DNA of 64,000 bases from Saprospiraceae bacterium (GCA_021739645.1 JAIPBL010000022.1:1-64000); one strand, 5' to 3'; shown: positions 7,580 to 17,088, counted from the first letter of the stretch. Notes: a model not told the origin generated them from the sequence alone. Made by a program: numbers and translations.

Positions 7580-9745
7580 TCAGTTTGCTTTCACCAATTT
7601 ACAAGAAACAACACCGGATTCCGTGCGGAAAATAACGAAATAAATCCCGGCGGACAGTGGGCTGCCATTGTCAGAAAAGCCGTCCCAAACCAACTCGTAC
7701 TCGCCGTCGCCCTGCAGCCCCACGACCTCGAACTGTTTTACCATCCGACCTTGCGCATTGTAAATCAAGAGCTTGGCGCCAGCGCCCATGTTTTGCTGTT
7801 TAAAGGTCAGCCTGATGCGCACTTTGTCTGTGAAAGGATTGGGCGAGGCCTCCAATGAAATCTCAGCAGTGGCCTTCTTTTCTTCGGTCGCCCAGATGAC
7901 TACATCCTCTGGGCTGCCCCAGCAGGCGAGGCAAGGCTCGCCGCCCTGGTTTGGCTCCAGTGCAAGAAAGGCCGTATAGCTGCACAGCACCCGCTCGGTG
8001 ATGCTGGTGTTGATGATGTTCTGTACCTGGAAATCGCTGAGCGAGCCGCCTTCCAAGGCAGCCAGGTGCGGGCCAAACCATGCTTCCCTCCCCAGCGAGT
8101 CGGAAGCTGCAATCTGGCTGGCTTCCAAGGTTTTGGTATCGGAAAAGAAACCAGATTGCGTCAGCAGGTTGTATTCAATCTCCATCGGAAAATCGCCCTC
8201 GTATCGCCCCACTTGCAGCACTGGGCGATTGGCATTCATGGACTGACCTGCATAGTTTACAAGGTAGCGCTGCCAGGTAAAGCCGTTTGCGAGGTCGGTG
8301 CTTAGGTCAAAAACAGCAGGCTCCCCGGTCAGTTCTTCCAGCACATCCCGGATAGTTTCCCACAAGTTGCCGCCTTTCGCAGGGTCTCCGTAAAATTTGC
8401 CGCCAGTTTCGGAAGCAATGGTTTCATAAATCTGTTGGTGCGGGAGTGTAGGGACATAGCCTTCCGGTGTAGATTGAGACCCCAGGTTTAAGTCCTGAAA
8501 ATTGACCACATGGATGGTCACATCAAGCCCCAATGCATCCATTTCGTTGAGAATGTTATTGGCTACGGTTTCCCATTGCCAAGCGTTGTTGGGACTCGAA
8601 CTGGCAAAAAGCACGATGTCCGCACTGCCACCGTTGTCTTTGATGAAATCAAAGGCATCGTCAAAAAGGTTTTCCAAACCATAGAGGCCGGAAAGTGGGT
8701 TTTCGAGCGTGTCGAGTAGTTGATGGACAGTAGCTGGGTCGCCGGAAATCCACTGCTCCGCAAGCCTTTCAACCGTTAGGGTTCCCCTTGGGAAAAACAT
8801 GTTGAAGGAATCGGCCTCCGTCAGCAAATCGGGCAGTGAGCGTTTGAGGAAGCCAAAAAGGTTGGCACTCCCGAAGGAGGCATTGTTGTTTTCATGGTCA
8901 AAAAGAAAGGCGATTTTGCGGGGGTTGTTGTTCTGCGGGAGGTTTGGCGGCAGGTAGGCAAGCTGGTAAAACCGACCGTCCCCGTCGTCGAGTTGGCTGG
9001 CGAAAACCCCATCCTGCAATGGCGCATCCACGATGAATTCCACGGGTTCCGTGATTTCTAACCAGTCCAAGTTCGCCACCAGAATATCGCCCCAAACCGG
9101 GTCATTTGCTGGCTGAAAATCAGACAATAGATTCTCGGAAAGCCGTGGATTTGGCCAACTGGGGCTGGGCAAGGCCACGATTTGAATCTTGCTTGGCGCA
9201 TTCAGCGAGACTTTCAGCAAGTCCGTCGGCAGCATCGTCGTCACCGTCTCCGCCGACCAGCGGGTGGGGGTCAGCCAAGTGATTTTCACTTTTCGGGTTT
9301 CTTGGCCCGGCAGCGGGAAGACACGCAGTTGGTAGCCGCCATCCGGTTTTCGGTAAAGCAGGGAGGGGTCACGCCGCCGGTCCACGATGTCCTCGTAAGT
9401 CTCAATCGCCGTCCATCGGTCAATGATATCAGCCTTGACAATGACATTGCCGACCCAAAGCCAGGAATCATGGATGATGGCTCCTTGTGGCAGGTTGAAG
9501 TCAAAGACAATTTCCACGGAATCGGAATTTGAATAGCCTAAGCTCTGGGCAGAAAAGGTGAGGTACAGGCCAATCTCTGTGTAAATGCCTTTCGGCTCGA
9601 CCGTGAAAACGGCTTCTTCAATCGTGCCTTCCTCACCCGACCCGGCCCACCACCAGTTTGGATTGATGATTCTCAGGGAGGTTTGGGAGAAGGAAGTAGC
9701 AGTAGCCAGCAGCAAGAAAGCGAGTAGGGAGTTGAGCTTTTTCAT
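7580..9745 (-). CDS. secreted VIT/vWA-like protein with T9SS sorting domain
   Basis: A 721-residue protein with a signal peptide (1-20, ending TSFS). About 75-160 resembles a VIT (vault/inter-alpha-trypsin) domain: FNLPQGAIIHDSWLWVGN, an ETYEDIVDRRRDPSLLY segment and FPLPGQETRKVKITW. About 270-480 looks like a von Willebrand A domain: KIAFLFDHENNN in place of the usual DxSGS, and ADIVLFASSSPN with a later strand-helix pattern. The first metal-site motif is not canonical, so metal binding may be lost. The C-terminus is a T9SS type A domain (ASPNPFTDKVRI ... LSAGIYFVIF). VIT and vWA domains occur together in surface and adhesion-type proteins. No partner gene is adjacent. Confidence 0.82.
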   Translation of the reverse strand: MKKLNSLLAFLLLATATSFSQTSLRIINPNWWWAGSGEEGTIEEAVFTVEPKGIYTEIGLYLTFSAQSLGYSNSDSVEIVFDFNLPQGAIIHDSWLWVGNVIVKADIIDRWTAIETYEDIVDRRRDPSLLYRKPDGGYQLRVFPLPGQETRKVKITWLTPTRWSAETVTTMLPTDLLKVSLNAPSKIQIVALPSPSWPNPRLSENLLSDFQPANDPVWGDILVANLDWLEITEPVEFIVDAPLQDGVFASQLDDGDGRFYQLAYLPPNLPQNNNPRKIAFLFDHENNNASFGSANLFGFLKRSLPDLLTEADSFNMFFPRGTLTVERLAEQWISGDPATVHQLLDTLENPLSGLYGLENLFDDAFDFIKDNGGSADIVLFASSSPNNAWQWETVANNILNEMDALGLDVTIHVVNFQDLNLGSQSTPEGYVPTLPHQQIYETIASETGGKFYGDPAKGGNLWETIRDVLEELTGEPAVFDLSTDLANGFTWQRYLVNYAGQSMNANRPVLQVGRYEGDFPMEIEYNLLTQSGFFSDTKTLEASQIAASDSLGREAWFGPHLAALEGGSLSDFQVQNIINTSITERVLCSYTAFLALEPNQGGEPCLACWGSPEDVVIWATEEKKATAEISLEASPNPFTDKVRIRLTFKQQNMGAGAKLLIYNAQGRMVKQFEVVGLQGDGEYELVWDGFSDNGSPLSAGIYFVIFRTESGVVSCKLVKAN

Positions 9746-9888
9746 TGGTTGATTTTTCTGGTGAAAAGAAGTGGGTTTGCAGGATGAAAATTAAGGCGTT
9801 GAGCCAATTCCTGCTTGGCAATATTGGGCTTTGCAATATTGCATACAATCTAAACCTGGATTTAAAAGGAATTGACAGAAAAAACCGG

Positions 9889-10104
9889 CTATTCCGACAC
9901 CAAAATCACCTCCCCGCCGAACTCCACCCGGTCACCAGCCCGCAGTTTTTTCCGCACCTGGGTTTCCACTTCCCCGTTCACGGTGGCCTCGCCTTCCTCC
10001 CGAATGCGCATTTTGGCTTCCCCGCCGGAGCCGACGAGGTTCTGGATTTTCAGGAGCTTGTTGAGTTCGATGAATTCTTTGCCGTTTAAACTGAAAGTGC
10101 TCAT
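9889..10104 (-). CDS. YbcJ-like S4-domain RNA-binding protein
   Basis: A 71-residue protein made of one S4 RNA-binding domain: EFIELNKLLKIQNLVGSGGE, then AKMRIREEGEATVNGEVE and GDRVEFGGE. This matches the YbcJ family, thought to bind structured RNA. The frame runs 19 codons further upstream, but the ATG at 10104 gives the domain its normal start. It lies 53 nt downstream of the large T9SS cargo gene on the same strand and may be read through from it. Confidence 0.85.
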   Translation of the reverse strand: MSTFSLNGKEFIELNKLLKIQNLVGSGGEAKMRIREEGEATVNGEVETQVRKKLRAGDRVEFGGEVILVSE

Positions 10105-10157
10105 TGTTTGATGTTTGTCGCTGTTGGTGACTGGATTTGGATAATTGGGTGCAAATA

Positions 10158-13100
10158 TCAATTAATCTTCAGCACCGTCGCCGTCCAATTTTTCCCATTT
10201 GAGAGTACGCTTATTTCGTAAATCCCAGCCGCCAAACCCGTCAAATCCAACGCAAATTCAGCCGAAGTGACCGGGTGACTGCCAGTCAGCAGGCCACTTG
10301 GCCAGCTACTTGAACGCCACACTTCTCTTCCCAGCACGTCCCAAACCACCACTGGCCCATCCAAGTCCACACCGTCCGGCATTTTCACCCAAACCACCCC
10401 ACTCGACGGGTTCGGGTAAAGTACCAATTGCGGAGCAGCCAAAACCGCTGGCTCGCTCACGTCATTTATCGGGTCTTCTTCGCAAATATTGTCCAGCAAA
10501 GCCTGGTACTTGGGCGCCGTTTCGAGGTACGGCGGCTGTATATCAATATCGTTCAGTACGCCCCACGAGCCATAGACGCTCTCCTGCGGGCTGGCCAGGC
10601 TGAAATTGCCGAAAAGGCGGCTGCCCCAAGTGCGGATGGTGTCAAGCATATCGTCGTAAAGCGCATGGATTTCCGGGGTGTACTGCGCATCCCACATGGC
10701 CTGTTGGTAGGGGTACGGCACACCGAACACGTTGCCGACGAAGTGCTGCCCACCCTCGTAGTTCACGATTTTTTTACCAAAAAGCTTCACGTTGTTGTAG
10801 TCCTGCCAGAGGGCTGGCCGAAAGCCCGTCCAATTGTTCCGGGCGTTTTCGATGATGTCCGCTGGGGTGCTGGCGGCACTGAGCACCGGACTGCCGCTGG
10901 TGGAGTGGTCGAGGCCGATGTAGCTGGTCGGGGAGCCGTAGTCCCAGTCGGCGGGGTCGAGTTGGGAGAGGATTTGCTCGTTCAGGTAATTGAAGCCGCC
11001 CTGCATGCCGAGCACCCGTTTCACCCTCGTTTTTTCAGCGCCAAACACCTCGTGCCAGGTGCGGAAGGTGCGGCCCGCCCGCATGGCCATCGCCCGACCG
11101 TAGTTGAGGTTGCTCGGCGCATTGTCGGCGTTGAAGTGTGCTTGCGCAAAAATCCAGTTCCAGACTTCGTTGCTGTACTCCAGATAAATCGTCAGGTCGG
11201 GGTCGAGTTGGTCACGGAAAAGTGCGGCCATTTGCGCCACGTAGTTGCTGTCGGCGGCGTGGGGCACGCAGAGCCAAACGTCTTTTTTCAGTTGGTTGGC
11301 CAATTTCACCATCATTTCATACGGCACGCCCGTGGCAGTGGCGTAGGTGAAATGGGTGAGCGAACTGCGGTCTTCCCAATGCTCCGCCGGGTTGCCATTC
11401 GTGTGCCCCCAGTCCATAAAACGCAGCATTTTAAACGGCCTTATTTTATCCAAAAACCCTTCGTAAAACGGCTCGGCGTCCAGGTCGGCGAACTCGTCGG
11501 CCAGGCGCACCAGGCGGATGTTTCGCACGTGGTCGCCCATTTGCGAAGCGTTTATCATGAAAAAAATATTGCCCACCACGTCCACGCTGAACTCGATGCG
11601 GCCCGGCGAACTGCTCGTCACCGTCACGCCACCGCCCACGGTCAGGCTGCCCGTGCCATCGTACAGCAGCACGTAGGTTTCGCCTGCCGGCAAATTGGCA
11701 CCCTCGCTCGAAATCACGTAGCGGACTTTGTTCGGCACCCCGTTGGCCTGCTGCGGAATGTGTGTCGGGTAGCCGTCCCCGTCGAACTGAATCAGCGCCA
11801 AATTCCCGTTGTCCCAACAAAAACAGTCGTCGTTGAAGGCAATGGGGTCAGGCCGCACGTGTTTCATCAAGTTCTTCAGCGGGCGCTCCGGCACCCAGTC
11901 GGCGAAGCCGCTCAGGTTCGTGCCGATGGCGAGGTCGCACTCGTCAGGTTGCCAGCCGGGGCAGGTGTTGCTGTCCACCGGGACGTGCAGCGTGAACTGG
12001 TCGTTGCAGCCCGCATTGGAGAGCGCCTCGTAGGTGTATTGGCCTGCGGCCAAATTGTGGAACTCGCTGCCGTTCACGGGCGTGAGCGTTGCGCCCGCCG
12101 CATTTTTCAGGGTAAAACCCTCCGGGTGGTCGTTAATGCGGATGATGCCACCGCTGCCGGAGCAGTCAGCCTGTTTCACCAAAGAAAAACTGCTCAAACA
12201 TGGATACGTGCCGCTTGCATCCCGCACGGTAATGGGGTAAACGGCGGTGTGCTCCAGCCCGGCGATGTCCTTGACCGTGAGGCGCACCGTGAGGTTGCCG
12301 AGGGCGGTGTAGGTATGCGTTTGCGAAGCGCCCATTACCGAAGGCGAGCCGTCGCCAAAGTTCCAGGTGTAGGTGAGCGGGCCGCCTTCGGGGTCGTAGC
12401 TGGCTGTGCCGATGAGGGTGGCGGTGAAGGGCACTTGGCCGTCGTTGTTGGGGCTGCTGATGACGGCAACGGGCGGCAGGTCAACCGGCACTGTTCCATC
12501 CGGAGCGGCGCATGCGTAGGCGCTGGCGAGGCGGATTTCGTCCACCGAGCCGTTGCCGGGGCTATTGCCGAGGTAGGTGACAGTGCTGCGGAAAGTAAGC
12601 GGCACGATGCTGTTTTGGGTCAAAATAGGCGTGGGGCTGCCGTTGCCAAGAGCCGCAGGATTGATGTAAAAATCAATGCCCGTTCCATTGGGGTTGAAAG
12701 TGAATTTTATGACAAAAAACGTGGAAGTTCCAATGCTGACGGGCACACTGGTGGGGAAGTAGCCGTCGCCAATGCGCAGCGTCCAGCGGCGTTGGCCGCC
12801 CACGTCGCTCTGGCCTTCGAAGTAGCCGAACTCGATTTTTTCGCCCGTGCAGTTGTCGCACCAGGGCAGGTTGCTGCCGTGCAGGCCAGCGAACACCGAC
12901 TGGTTGTTGTCCTGGTCTTTGCGGAGCAGGCAGCTCATCCACAGCTCGCCGCCGTTGGCCGAGGTGCCGATTCCGTTGTCAAATTCGGAGACGAAATCGC
13001 CGAAAGGCCCGTCGTTGCTGGTGTTGAGCCTGCGGCCTGCGGTGAGGTACACCCGCCCGCCCGTTGCGAAGCGGCCCAGCACCTGCAAATTGCCGAAGGC

Positions 13101-13304
13101 AAGCGACCCCGCACCGTTGCTGGTCTGGTAGCCGGGCAGGAGCTGGTCGTCGTTTTGCGTGAGCCAGGGTTCGGCCCATCCTGCGCCGCCGTTCTGGTCG
13201 TCGAGCGGGGTGGTGGCAGGGTAGTCGAAGCCGTCGTAGGCGAGGTAGATGCAGGGTTGCGAAGCAGCAAGAAATGGGAACAGCAAAAGTAGGAGGGTAC
13301 GCAT
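10158..13304 (-). CDS. T9SS-secreted multidomain protein: lectin-like, PKD and glycosidase-like domains
   Basis: A 1,048-residue secreted protein with a signal peptide (1-15, ending LAAS). About 20-265 is a beta-rich, lectin-like region starting YDGFDYPATTPLDDQNGG. About 275-360 is a PKD domain (TYTWNFGDGSP, LTVRLTVKD). A second beta-sandwich segment follows to about 440. The large region 455-930 resembles a TIM-barrel glycoside hydrolase: ADWVPERPLKNLMKHVRPD, MLRFMDWGHTNG, KDVWLCVPHAADSNY and the candidate acid motif YLEYSNEVWN. A T9SS type A domain ends the protein (YPNPSSGVVWV ... AAGIYEISV). Probably a cell-surface or released polysaccharide-acting protein; substrate and exact GH family cannot be set by eye. 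Confidence 0.8.
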   Translation of the reverse strand: MRTLLLLLFPFLAASQPCIYLAYDGFDYPATTPLDDQNGGAGWAEPWLTQNDDQLLPGYQTSNGAGSLAFGNLQVLGRFATGGRVYLTAGRRLNTSNDGPFGDFVSEFDNGIGTSANGGELWMSCLLRKDQDNNQSVFAGLHGSNLPWCDNCTGEKIEFGYFEGQSDVGGQRRWTLRIGDGYFPTSVPVSIGTSTFFVIKFTFNPNGTGIDFYINPAALGNGSPTPILTQNSIVPLTFRSTVTYLGNSPGNGSVDEIRLASAYACAAPDGTVPVDLPPVAVISSPNNDGQVPFTATLIGTASYDPEGGPLTYTWNFGDGSPSVMGASQTHTYTALGNLTVRLTVKDIAGLEHTAVYPITVRDASGTYPCLSSFSLVKQADCSGSGGIIRINDHPEGFTLKNAAGATLTPVNGSEFHNLAAGQYTYEALSNAGCNDQFTLHVPVDSNTCPGWQPDECDLAIGTNLSGFADWVPERPLKNLMKHVRPDPIAFNDDCFCWDNGNLALIQFDGDGYPTHIPQQANGVPNKVRYVISSEGANLPAGETYVLLYDGTGSLTVGGGVTVTSSSPGRIEFSVDVVGNIFFMINASQMGDHVRNIRLVRLADEFADLDAEPFYEGFLDKIRPFKMLRFMDWGHTNGNPAEHWEDRSSLTHFTYATATGVPYEMMVKLANQLKKDVWLCVPHAADSNYVAQMAALFRDQLDPDLTIYLEYSNEVWNWIFAQAHFNADNAPSNLNYGRAMAMRAGRTFRTWHEVFGAEKTRVKRVLGMQGGFNYLNEQILSQLDPADWDYGSPTSYIGLDHSTSGSPVLSAASTPADIIENARNNWTGFRPALWQDYNNVKLFGKKIVNYEGGQHFVGNVFGVPYPYQQAMWDAQYTPEIHALYDDMLDTIRTWGSRLFGNFSLASPQESVYGSWGVLNDIDIQPPYLETAPKYQALLDNICEEDPINDVSEPAVLAAPQLVLYPNPSSGVVWVKMPDGVDLDGPVVVWDVLGREVWRSSSWPSGLLTGSHPVTSAEFALDLTGLAAGIYEISVLSNGKNWTATVLKIN

Positions 13305-13374
13305 ATTTTTCGGTTTGATTCAGCGAGAAAATAAGAGGTTTCTAAAATGAACTTCAGTTTTTCAAGTTCATTGC

Positions 13375-13382
13375 TACCTTTG
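13375..13382 (+). promoter_or_regulatory. candidate -7 box of the DUF1028 gene
   Basis: TACCTTTG matches TAnnTTTG, 41 nt before the ATG at 13424, in the divergent gap behind the 1,048-aa cargo gene. Confidence 0.5.
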
Positions 13383-13423
13383 GGAAATGCCAAAAGCACT
13401 CAAATATAAATGAAAAAAAAATT

Positions 13424-14446
13424 ATGAAAAGACTAACCACACTGTTCGCCATTATTTCTACCTGCCTCGTCGTTGCGCAAGCCCAGGACACTTTCTCCAT
13501 CGTAGCGGTGGACAGCGCCACCGGCCAAGTGGGCAGCGCCGGCGCCTCCTGCATCAGTGCCGACAACCTGGAGCTGTACTTCCCCAACGACGACCCCGAT
13601 TTTCTTGGCGACCTGCTGCCGGGCCTCGGTGCCATCAATTCGCAAGCAAGTTATTTGCCGGGAAATCAGGACAACGCCAACGAGCAATTGAGCCTCGGAA
13701 ATACCCCGCAACAAGTGGTGGATTGGCTTGCTGCCAACGATGTTCAGGGGAACTCCGGCGTCCGCCAGTACGGCGTGGCCGCTCTCATCAACGGCCAACC
13801 GATGGCTGCTGGCTTCACAGGCGCCAACTGTTTCGACTATAAAAACCATCGGGTCGGGCCGAACTACTCCATCCAAGGAAATATCCTGCTTGGCGTTGAA
13901 ATCCTCGACTCGATGGAGGCCCGCTACCTCGCCGCCGAAGCTGCTGGAAAATGCCTCGCTGAACGGCTGATGGAAGCGATGCAAGGTGCAAAAGTGCCGG
14001 GTGCTGACACTCGCTGCTTGAGCAACGGCACTTCGGCCATGTTCGCCTTCATCAAAGTGGCCAGACCAGACGACGATGCTGCTGACCCAATGCTTCGCCT
14101 GTTCGTTTCGTACAATCCCTTGGGCATTGAGCCGATTGATTCCCTTCAAGCGAAGTTTGACGAAGCCGCACCTTGCTTCATCAGTTTTACGAAGGAAAAA
14201 AACAGGGATTTCCAGTTCCAAATTTCACCGAACCCGACCAGCGGGGCATTCGAATTACAGTTTGCTGGCGCAATGCCTGCCGGGCTTCGCTTGGAGGTTT
14301 TCGATGCAACGGGAGAGCTTCAATTGCAGCAAGCTGACGTCTCGATGGGCCAGCAGTTTTTTATGAAAAACCCCGGCGTTTACTTTGTGCGGCTGACGGC
14401 GCAGGACGGGAAAACGGGGTGGGGAAAATTGGTGGTCGGGAGGTAG
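13424..14446 (+). CDS. secreted DUF1028-family protein with T9SS sorting domain
   Basis: A 340-residue protein with a signal peptide (1-20, ending AQAQ). The mature part starts at DTFSIVAVDSATGQVGSAGAS, the N-terminus typical of DUF1028, a family with an Ntn-hydrolase-like fold. The family pattern continues with an LGNTPQQVVDWL-type helix and VRQYGVAALINGQPMAAGFTG. About 255-340 is a T9SS type A sorting domain (SPNPTSGAFEL ... NPGVYFVRL). DUF1028 proteins are commonly short and often lack any sorting domain, so the secreted form is notable. It is divergent from the neighbouring cargo gene. Enzyme activity unknown. Confidence 0.83.
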   Translation: MKRLTTLFAIISTCLVVAQAQDTFSIVAVDSATGQVGSAGASCISADNLELYFPNDDPDFLGDLLPGLGAINSQASYLPGNQDNANEQLSLGNTPQQVVDWLAANDVQGNSGVRQYGVAALINGQPMAAGFTGANCFDYKNHRVGPNYSIQGNILLGVEILDSMEARYLAAEAAGKCLAERLMEAMQGAKVPGADTRCLSNGTSAMFAFIKVARPDDDAADPMLRLFVSYNPLGIEPIDSLQAKFDEAAPCFISFTKEKNRDFQFQISPNPTSGAFELQFAGAMPAGLRLEVFDATGELQLQQADVSMGQQFFMKNPGVYFVRLTAQDGKTGWGKLVVGR

Positions 14447-14474
14447 CAAGAATGAGCCATGTCAACAACAAAAA

Positions 14475-14500
14475 AGCCGGACGTCCTGCGACGCCCGGCT
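14475..14500 (-). terminator. intrinsic terminator of the dockerin-like cargo gene
   Basis: AGCCGG-a-CGTC, loop CTGC, GACG-c-CCGGCT. On the minus strand the stem is followed by a run of six T, so it best serves the leftward gene ending at 14526; it may also stop the convergent DUF1028 transcript. Confidence 0.85.
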
Positions 14501-14525
14501 GTGCCTTATAAAAGGAATAATTCGC

Positions 14526-16844
14526 TTACTTAACAAGTATTTTTCCGGTAGCCACGCCATTTCCAGCGTTTTCTATTTTGAAGAAATAAACCCCATCCAC
14601 AAGCCCAGTGCCGTCAAATTGGCAAGTTGAACCTGTGAAAGCGGTTACCCCGACTTGCCGCCCTTGCTGGTCAAAAACAGTCAGCAAGCCATCCTGCAAG
14701 TCCATCCCCTTGAATCGGAAATTGGCGACAGCCTCGGTCGGATTTGGGAACACCTCCAGTTCCACGCCCTTTAACAAAGTTTGCGAAGCGGATACTTCCA
14801 TGAGGAAATCCTTGCCGACGGTGTGCAGCGTCCGGTTGGTGATGATGGGGTCGTTGAAGTCGAAATAGATGCCCGCCTCGTTTTCGATTTGTGTGCCAAT
14901 GAGCAAATCTGCCCGCTGCTCGATGGCGAATCTCACGAAGCCGTGGGAGGCCATTTCGTTCACGTTGCTGTCCGGCAGCATGATATTGGAGAAGATGAAT
15001 TTGGCCACTCCGTTCCCTTTCAGTTCAATTCTTGCAGGGTGACTGCTCCCCAAAAGTCGTATGGTTGCGGGATTTAGCGAAGCCGACAGACTGTCAACGA
15101 TTAAGATGTTGAAAGCAGTGTCCGTGCCTGTGTTTTGGAAACGGATGGTGTAGGTCAGGTCTTGGTTTTGTTTGATGAAGTGTTCCGCTTCCACGCCCAA
15201 GGGCAGGCCTACCTTGTCGTTTGGGTCAAAGGAGCCAATGTTTTCTTGACAATCAAGGTCTTCAAAGGGATTGGCATCGGCCAGCGGGAACAGGTTCACA
15301 AAGCCGAAGGTAACCGGGCTGCTGCCATCTGAACAACCCTCCACCGTTGCGCTGGCAAAGGTTTCGTAGGGATGAAAGGCCACTTCTGCTGCCTCCAAGC
15401 GCCACGTAGCGCCATTTGCTGGCACGGTGACCGTAGTGGATTGCCCCTGCCCAAGCAGCAGGTCGTCCGCACTCATTTGAATCATGACATCTTCGATGAC
15501 TACATAAGGAACAGGCTCTGTCATGGCCGCACCTTGGTTAGTGATGGTGAAAATCACGTTGTCTCCATCGCAATTGCCAGTCACCACCAAGTCCGCACCA
15601 CTCCAAAATGGCGGTGCAGGCAAACAACTGCTGTCAGGGTAGATATGGGCATAGCTGCAATGCGTTTGACCCAGCTCGGCATCGCAGCTCACGTCGAAAT
15701 TGATGGTGAACAGGCCACATTCGTCAACGGCCACATCGCCAATTTCGAAGCGGTAGGTGTTGCCGGACACCAAAGTCCATGGAATAATGCTGCTGAGGTT
15801 CTCAAAATAGGGGTCGAGCGTCACTTCCACATAGACGTCCTGAGCGGCGGCAGTGCCTTCGTTGCAATAATTCACTTGATAGCTATTATTGAAACAGCGC
15901 CGCAAGCCCCAAGTACCCAAATTGACTTCCATAAGCGGGCAATCAAAGAGGGCTTGCTCCGCAAAATCCACGGTTGCCGAGCCTTGGAACTGCACGGTAA
16001 TCCCGGTGACGGTTTCCTCGCAAGCGCCCCAGAGTCCGTTGGGTTGGACGATGTGAACGTCGTAGGTTCCTGCTGGCAGAAAAAACCTGTATTGGCCATT
16101 CGGCAGAGTATTGCCATAAAAAGTGCCACCTGTGCCCGTAGCCACCACCGTTCGGGTTCCGAGTGGCGTGTCGCCAGTGGTTTCGGTGCAGGTTTGGTCT
16201 TGATCAAAATAGACTTTCCCAGTGATTTTGGAAAGCATGGAGGTATCTGGTTGGAGGATGGGAATAGCGGAATTGTTCACGTCGCCCACTTTGATGGCCA
16301 CAAAATCAAGGCCCGAAACATTGCCGCTTAGGTTGTTGATGCTGGCAGATTCAGGAAAAACACCCTGAAACGGGTCGCTCGGATTGGGGAAGGCATAGCT
16401 GGCATCCACGAAACGCCAGGAAGTGTTGTTTGGGAATTCAGTGATGGCGGCAATAATCAATGACCTAATCAGTGCGGTATCTGCAGCGGTAACATCTCCT
16501 GAATTGTCCGCATCCGCTGCAATGATTTGGTAGGGAGATGCGAATAATGCTGAACCATCTATATGCTTGGAAATCAAGACATTATCGAAGGTGCTCACCC
16601 CATTCCATGTGTCCATGTTGTTGTAAGGCACAATGCTGCCGCTGCTCCCAGCCGGTAACGTAAATTGGTATTCACCGGCCGAATTGGTCAGTGCGTAGTT
16701 GCCACCACCCGCATCCGTGGTGAGCACCACTCCGCCCACGGGGTCTCCATTCTCCCTCGTAATGGTGCCAGAAACCGTGAACTGTGACCAGCCAATTTGA
16801 ACGGCGAAAAAAGAAAGAGAGAGCGCTATGATTAGCTTTTTCAT
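14526..16844 (-). CDS. secreted dockerin-like, multi-Ig protein with T9SS sorting domain
   Basis: A 772-residue surface or secreted protein. Residues 1-20 are a signal peptide (MKKLIIALSLSFFAVQIGWS). A carboxypeptidase-regulatory-like beta sandwich follows (FTVSGTITRENGDPVGGVVL), then a dockerin-like segment with a calcium loop (ADADNSGDVTAAD, near residue 120) and a second VGDVN element near 195. Next is an SdrD-B-like module (GKVYFDQDQTCTETTGDTPL) and further beta domains. About 545-690 matches the conserved domain beginning SFDPNDKVGLPLG with YTIRFQNTGTDTAFNI. A T9SS type A domain closes the protein (VFPNPTEAVANF ... LVDGVYFFKI). The start was moved nine codons inward from the open frame to the ATG of the signal peptide. 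Probably structural or adhesive. Confidence 0.82.
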   Translation of the reverse strand: MKKLIIALSLSFFAVQIGWSQFTVSGTITRENGDPVGGVVLTTDAGGGNYALTNSAGEYQFTLPAGSSGSIVPYNNMDTWNGVSTFDNVLISKHIDGSALFASPYQIIAADADNSGDVTAADTALIRSLIIAAITEFPNNTSWRFVDASYAFPNPSDPFQGVFPESASINNLSGNVSGLDFVAIKVGDVNNSAIPILQPDTSMLSKITGKVYFDQDQTCTETTGDTPLGTRTVVATGTGGTFYGNTLPNGQYRFFLPAGTYDVHIVQPNGLWGACEETVTGITVQFQGSATVDFAEQALFDCPLMEVNLGTWGLRRCFNNSYQVNYCNEGTAAAQDVYVEVTLDPYFENLSSIIPWTLVSGNTYRFEIGDVAVDECGLFTINFDVSCDAELGQTHCSYAHIYPDSSCLPAPPFWSGADLVVTGNCDGDNVIFTITNQGAAMTEPVPYVVIEDVMIQMSADDLLLGQGQSTTVTVPANGATWRLEAAEVAFHPYETFASATVEGCSDGSSPVTFGFVNLFPLADANPFEDLDCQENIGSFDPNDKVGLPLGVEAEHFIKQNQDLTYTIRFQNTGTDTAFNILIVDSLSASLNPATIRLLGSSHPARIELKGNGVAKFIFSNIMLPDSNVNEMASHGFVRFAIEQRADLLIGTQIENEAGIYFDFNDPIITNRTLHTVGKDFLMEVSASQTLLKGVELEVFPNPTEAVANFRFKGMDLQDGLLTVFDQQGRQVGVTAFTGSTCQFDGTGLVDGVYFFKIENAGNGVATGKILVK

Positions 16845-17088
16845 GTTAGTTGTAAATAAGTTCGGACGCATGGGATATAATTTTTGATGTTGAAAAAATT
16901 TGATGGTACAAAAGTGCGGGGACAGTTGCAGGAAGGCAAAAACAAATTTCTGGTTTTGTCTTTGCTATTGGAAAACCATTTTTTGAAAAAACCACTACAT
17001 TTACTGGCTTTTACAATTGTTTTTTGTCTTCAAATAATTATCAAATTTAACCCCCATTCCTTTCAAAAATATTGCTTTAACCTTCAAA

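Noticed and set aside
10428-13292. A 954-codon open frame on the plus strand opposite the large cargo gene
   Set aside because: The minus-strand protein has a signal peptide, PKD and sorting domains. The opposite frame is open only because stop codons are rare in complemented GC-rich third positions; its translation is low-complexity Val/Ala/His/Arg with no domain.
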